From Anoxybacillus amylolyticus (lineage in GTDB: Bacteria > Bacillota > Bacilli > Bacillales > Anoxybacillaceae), in the NCBI RefSeq assembly GCF_001634285.1, contig NZ_CP015438.1, positions 942,001-1,006,000 of the forward strand: a stretch of 64,000 nucleotides of DNA. The letters are read 5' to 3'. Positions 62,401 through 64,000 of the stretch are shown here, one piece after another; position 1 is the stretch's first letter, and each line of letters opens with the position of its first letter. The position numbers were made by a program, and so were the translations under genes. The notes under the pieces were generated by a model. That model was not told the origin of the DNA and searched no databases. It worked only from the letters and a program-made list of their open reading frames with translations.

Positions 62401-62901
62401 GTCGGGACAAACGCGCTTCCGGCAGGCGTGCTATATTTCCATATTCATAATCCAATCATTAAAAGTACGAACGGACTATTAAAAGCAGAAGACGCAGAAC
62501 AAAAAATATTTGAAAGCTTTAAAATGAACGGGCTGCTTTTAGACGATTACGAAACGATTCAACTCATGGATACGACGATGGACGCTGGCAAAGGCTCTGC
62601 GATTGTGCCGGTAAAAATCAACAAAGACGGATCTGTGTCGAAAACGTCCGCAGTGGTGTCAGAAGAAGAGTTTGCGCTACTACGCCGCCATGTTCGCACC
62701 ATTTTTCAACAAGTCGGTGCACAAATGGTGGACGGCGTTGTGGATATTGCACCGTATAAACGGAAAGACGAAACAGCTTGCAAATATTGCGAGTTTAAAG
62801 CCGTTTGTCAATTAGACGAGGCGCTTGACCAAGACCGCTACCGCCTATTAAAAAATGCTACATTGGATGCGTTGCACAAAACGGAGGGGGAAAATCAATG
62901 A
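59413..62901 (+). CDS. addB: Helicase-nuclease subunit AddB
   Basis: A 1162-residue subunit of the AddAB enzyme for double-strand break repair and Chi-dependent end processing. It has a helicase-like Walker A GRAGSGKT at the N-terminus. Its C-terminal nuclease domain (GRIDRID..., VIDYKSS with metal-binding Asp) carries the four Cys of the 4Fe-4S cluster: Cys801, Cys1123, Cys1126 and Cys1132. This spacing fits B. subtilis AddB closely. ATG 59413 follows AAAGGTGATGATACTT; open frame upstream is not homologous. It overlaps addA by 4 bp. An extended -10 (TGCTAAAAT) is near 59366-59374. Confidence 0.96.
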   Translation: MSLRLIIGRAGSGKTTQCFAEIRQQLRKQPAGSPIIYLVPEQMTFQSEYALVKTPGLGGMIRAQVLSFTRLAWRVLQETGGMSRYHLNETGVRMLLRKIVEKKKEELVLFARAADKHGFIEQLEEMLIECKRYCITPIQLEQTEKQLRYRASASEKVLADKLKDLRLIYEEFEHQLMQRYVDSEDYLRLLAEKIQKSRYIQEADIYVDGFHHFTPQEYMVLEQLLCHAKRVTVALTVDAPYNEHLPHDLHLFRMTGKTYHDLRNLALLNNVQIEEVEIRSENVRHGSESLRHLEKYYDVRPAVAFPHACQSIQICQAANRRAEVEGIAREIIHLVRDEGYRYRELAVLVRNAEDYHDLVRTIFTDYNIPYFIDEKESMMHHPLIELIRASLEAIHTNWRYEAIFRAVKTDLFFPLESDIHAMREAIDQLENYVLAQGIYGTKWLERWTYRRYVGLDGISIPQTNEEKAMEEKLNEWREMIAAPLHALQKRLKKAKTGRDMCEALYLYFEQLQIPKKLEKLREEAEQSGQLLQARYHEQAWGAVIELLDQYVEILGDDTSPVKLFATIIDTGLESLQFSLVPPAIDQVLIAHFDRSRLTDVKCVFIIGVNEGVIPAKKNDDGMLSEQDRELLEHFSVHVAPSSRKQLLDEPFSLYLALASPSERLYVTYPLADEDGKSLLPSLMIKRIKEMFPAVVEKQWGNEPLSLSLEEQMSFITNYLTTLPSLAMQLQAWKRQYRIEPIWWDVYNCYAENGEWKERAKKIVNALFYENKPKKLEKAIGAKLYGKKIKASVSRVEQFNRCPFAHFVSYGLRLKERNIFRLEAPDVGQLFHYALKMITDRIRIEKLNWATLSTQTCNQLAHDAVEQIAPYIQQEILLSSHRYHYVKRKLERIMARTTSVLSEHAKRSGFAPLEVELQFGDDGPLPPLRIPLADGTVLELVGRIDRIDRAESSRGVLLRVIDYKSSNKKLDFTEVYYGLTLQMLAYLDVILEYAEQLVGTNALPAGVLYFHIHNPIIKSTNGLLKAEDAEQKIFESFKMNGLLLDDYETIQLMDTTMDAGKGSAIVPVKINKDGSVSKTSAVVSEEEFALLRRHVRTIFQQVGAQMVDGVVDIAPYKRKDETACKYCEFKAVCQLDEALDQDRYRLLKNATLDALHKTEGENQ

Positions 62902-64000
62902 AAAAACGAGAAGGAGTGCAATGGACAGACGAGCAATGGCGAGCGATTGTCACCGAAGGGGCGCATACGCTCGTTGCCGCCGCTGCAGGTTCTGGCAAAA
63001 CAGCGGTGCTTGTCGAACGGATTATTCAAAAAATTATTGATGACGAGCATCCAGTAGATATCGACCGGTTGCTTGTTGTCACGTTTACGAACGCAGCAGC
63101 TGCAGAAATGCGTCAGCGAATTGCGGAAAGAATTGAGCGTGCGCTAGCAGAAACACCGCATTCGCTCCATTTGCGGCGCCAGCTTAGCTTGTTGCCAAAG
63201 GCGGCAATTTCTACAATCCATTCGTTTTGCCTAGACGTCATTCGTAAATATTACTACTTAATTCACATTGACCCAGTGTTTCGAATTGCGGATGCAACAG
63301 AAATTGAACTGTTAAAAGAAGAAGTGATGGAAGAGTTATTGGAAGAGCAGTACGCCAAAGAAGAAAACGAGGCGTTTTTAAGCGTCGTTGACCGTTATAC
63401 GAGCGACCGGACAGATGCCGATTTACAAACGATGATTTTGCGTTTGTACGAGTTTTCTCGCTCGCATCCTGACCCAGATGAATGGCTTCGCGAACTTGTG
63501 TTGTTATATGACATTGCAGAGGGGACAACGATCGATGATTTGCCATTTACTCGCTATTTATGGCAGCATATCGATTTTCAATTACAAGCTATAAGGCATT
63601 TGCTAGAGCAAGCGCTCGAGCAAGTGCATGCGCCAAACGGCCCGATGTATTTACGTGAAACGATCGAAACCGACTTAGAGAAACTAAAACAATTAGAAGA
63701 AGCACGCCACCAATCGTGGCAAGCGCTTCATGAAGCAGTTCAGGCGTTTGCGTGGCAGACGGCGAAGCGAAAACCGAAAAACGAAACATATGATGAAGCG
63801 TTGACGGAATTAGCGAAAGAGTTGCGCGATAAGGCGAAAACGAAATGGAAGGAAATGAAAGACGAATTGTTTTCATTCCAGCCAGAAACATGGCTTCGGC
63901 ATTTGCGGGAAATGAAACCAATCGTGGAAGTGCTTGTTGCTCTCGTTCAACAGTTTGCAAAACAGCTACAAAAACGGAAAGAAGAAAAAGGGATTGTCGA
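62898..64000 (+). CDS. addA: Helicase-nuclease subunit AddA, N-terminal part
   Basis: The first 367 residues of AddA, an SF1A (UvrD-like) 3'-5' helicase with a C-terminal nuclease domain that lies outside the window. Motif I is LVAAAAGSGKTAVLVERII near 28-46 in parts; motif Ia VVTFTNAAAAEMRQR follows; ISTIHSFCLDVIR is also typical. ATG 62898 overlaps the addB stop (ATGA), so the two subunits are translationally coupled, with GGAGGGGG upstream. No interruption up to the window end. Confidence 0.96.
   Translation, partial: MKKREGVQWTDEQWRAIVTEGAHTLVAAAAGSGKTAVLVERIIQKIIDDEHPVDIDRLLVVTFTNAAAAEMRQRIAERIERALAETPHSLHLRRQLSLLPKAAISTIHSFCLDVIRKYYYLIHIDPVFRIADATEIELLKEEVMEELLEEQYAKEENEAFLSVVDRYTSDRTDADLQTMILRLYEFSRSHPDPDEWLRELVLLYDIAEGTTIDDLPFTRYLWQHIDFQLQAIRHLLEQALEQVHAPNGPMYLRETIETDLEKLKQLEEARHQSWQALHEAVQAFAWQTAKRKPKNETYDEALTELAKELRDKAKTKWKEMKDELFSFQPETWLRHLREMKPIVEVLVALVQQFAKQLQKRKEEKGIV

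Noticed and set aside
1-64000. Prophage, integrative element, toxin-antitoxin or defence island
   Set aside because: Apart from one IS, one IS605-derived remnant and small repeats, the genes are conserved housekeeping or sporulation genes in a B. subtilis-like order; no phage, restriction or defence proteins are encoded.

Overview
The window looks like chromosome of a moderately thermophilic, spore-forming Bacillaceae, most likely an Anoxybacillus/Geobacillus-type organism. Spore genes (an alpha/beta SASP, an SscA-type miniprotein, YhaL), comK and a B. subtilis-like gene order point to Bacillaceae. The strong intergenic hairpin families and the codon usage fit the thermophilic genera. This is inference from content and synteny; no 16S gene is present. 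Most of the window from about 18 kb onward follows the yhe-yha-ecs-hem-yhg-yhf-yhj region of B. subtilis. No prophage, defence island, CRISPR array or secondary-metabolite cluster is visible.

Layout. 0-3.2 kb: the 3' end of panE, an oligo-1,6-glucosidase (malL) and an rRNA methyltransferase. 3.3-10.7 kb: a thiamine locus. A TPP riboswitch with terminator controls the HMP/thiamine-precursor ECF transporter ykoEDC; then come thiazole genes tenI-thiO-thiS-thiG-thiF. The two halves are split by a ~400-bp TnpB-less IS200/IS605-derived element. 10.7-14.6 kb: a 27-residue membrane miniprotein, a CNNM/CBS ion transporter and a cystine-type ABC transporter (tcyABC-like). 14.6-18.2 kb: an SASP gene whose leader carries a tRNA-sized cloverleaf behind a sigma-G-like promoter, a zinc-ribbon protein, the shared sugar ATPase msmX, a PucR-type regulator and two unknown small genes.

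18.2-33.8 kb: yheB-yheA, yhaX, hemZ, yhzD, yhaQP, yhaM, yhaL, serC, a candidate small RNA, hpr(scoC), yhaI, sscA, prsA, hit, ecsAB and hmoB. 34-43.3 kb: the yhfA permease and yhaA amidohydrolase, the late coproporphyrin-dependent haem genes hemEHY, then the TetR regulator yhgD and its apparent target yhgE with matching operators before both. 43.4-48.6 kb: a LacI-type regulator and a maltose/trehalose-type ABC importer (binding protein plus two permeases) lacking an ATPase. MsmX encoded 27 kb away presumably supplies ATP hydrolysis, and cre/LacI-like operators occur at malL, msmX, the regulator and the importer.

48.6-64 kb: yhfH, then an intact IS1380-type insertion sequence whose right end is tandemly duplicated (2 x 159 bp), then yhfI, lcfB with a FadR operator, a Sco copper/cytochrome oxidase assembly protein, M48 protease yhfN, isocitrate lyase aceA, comK, yhjE, sipV, and addB-addA (addA runs off the end). 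A highly structured repeat lies between the importer binding-protein and permease genes, and a truncated inverted copy lies before addB.

The most interesting items are the cloverleaf leader of the SASP gene, the duplicated IS end, the orphan IS605 element carrying what looks like a guide-RNA (reRNA/omegaRNA) region, and the YhgD operator pair. None amounts to a clearly new multi-gene system.
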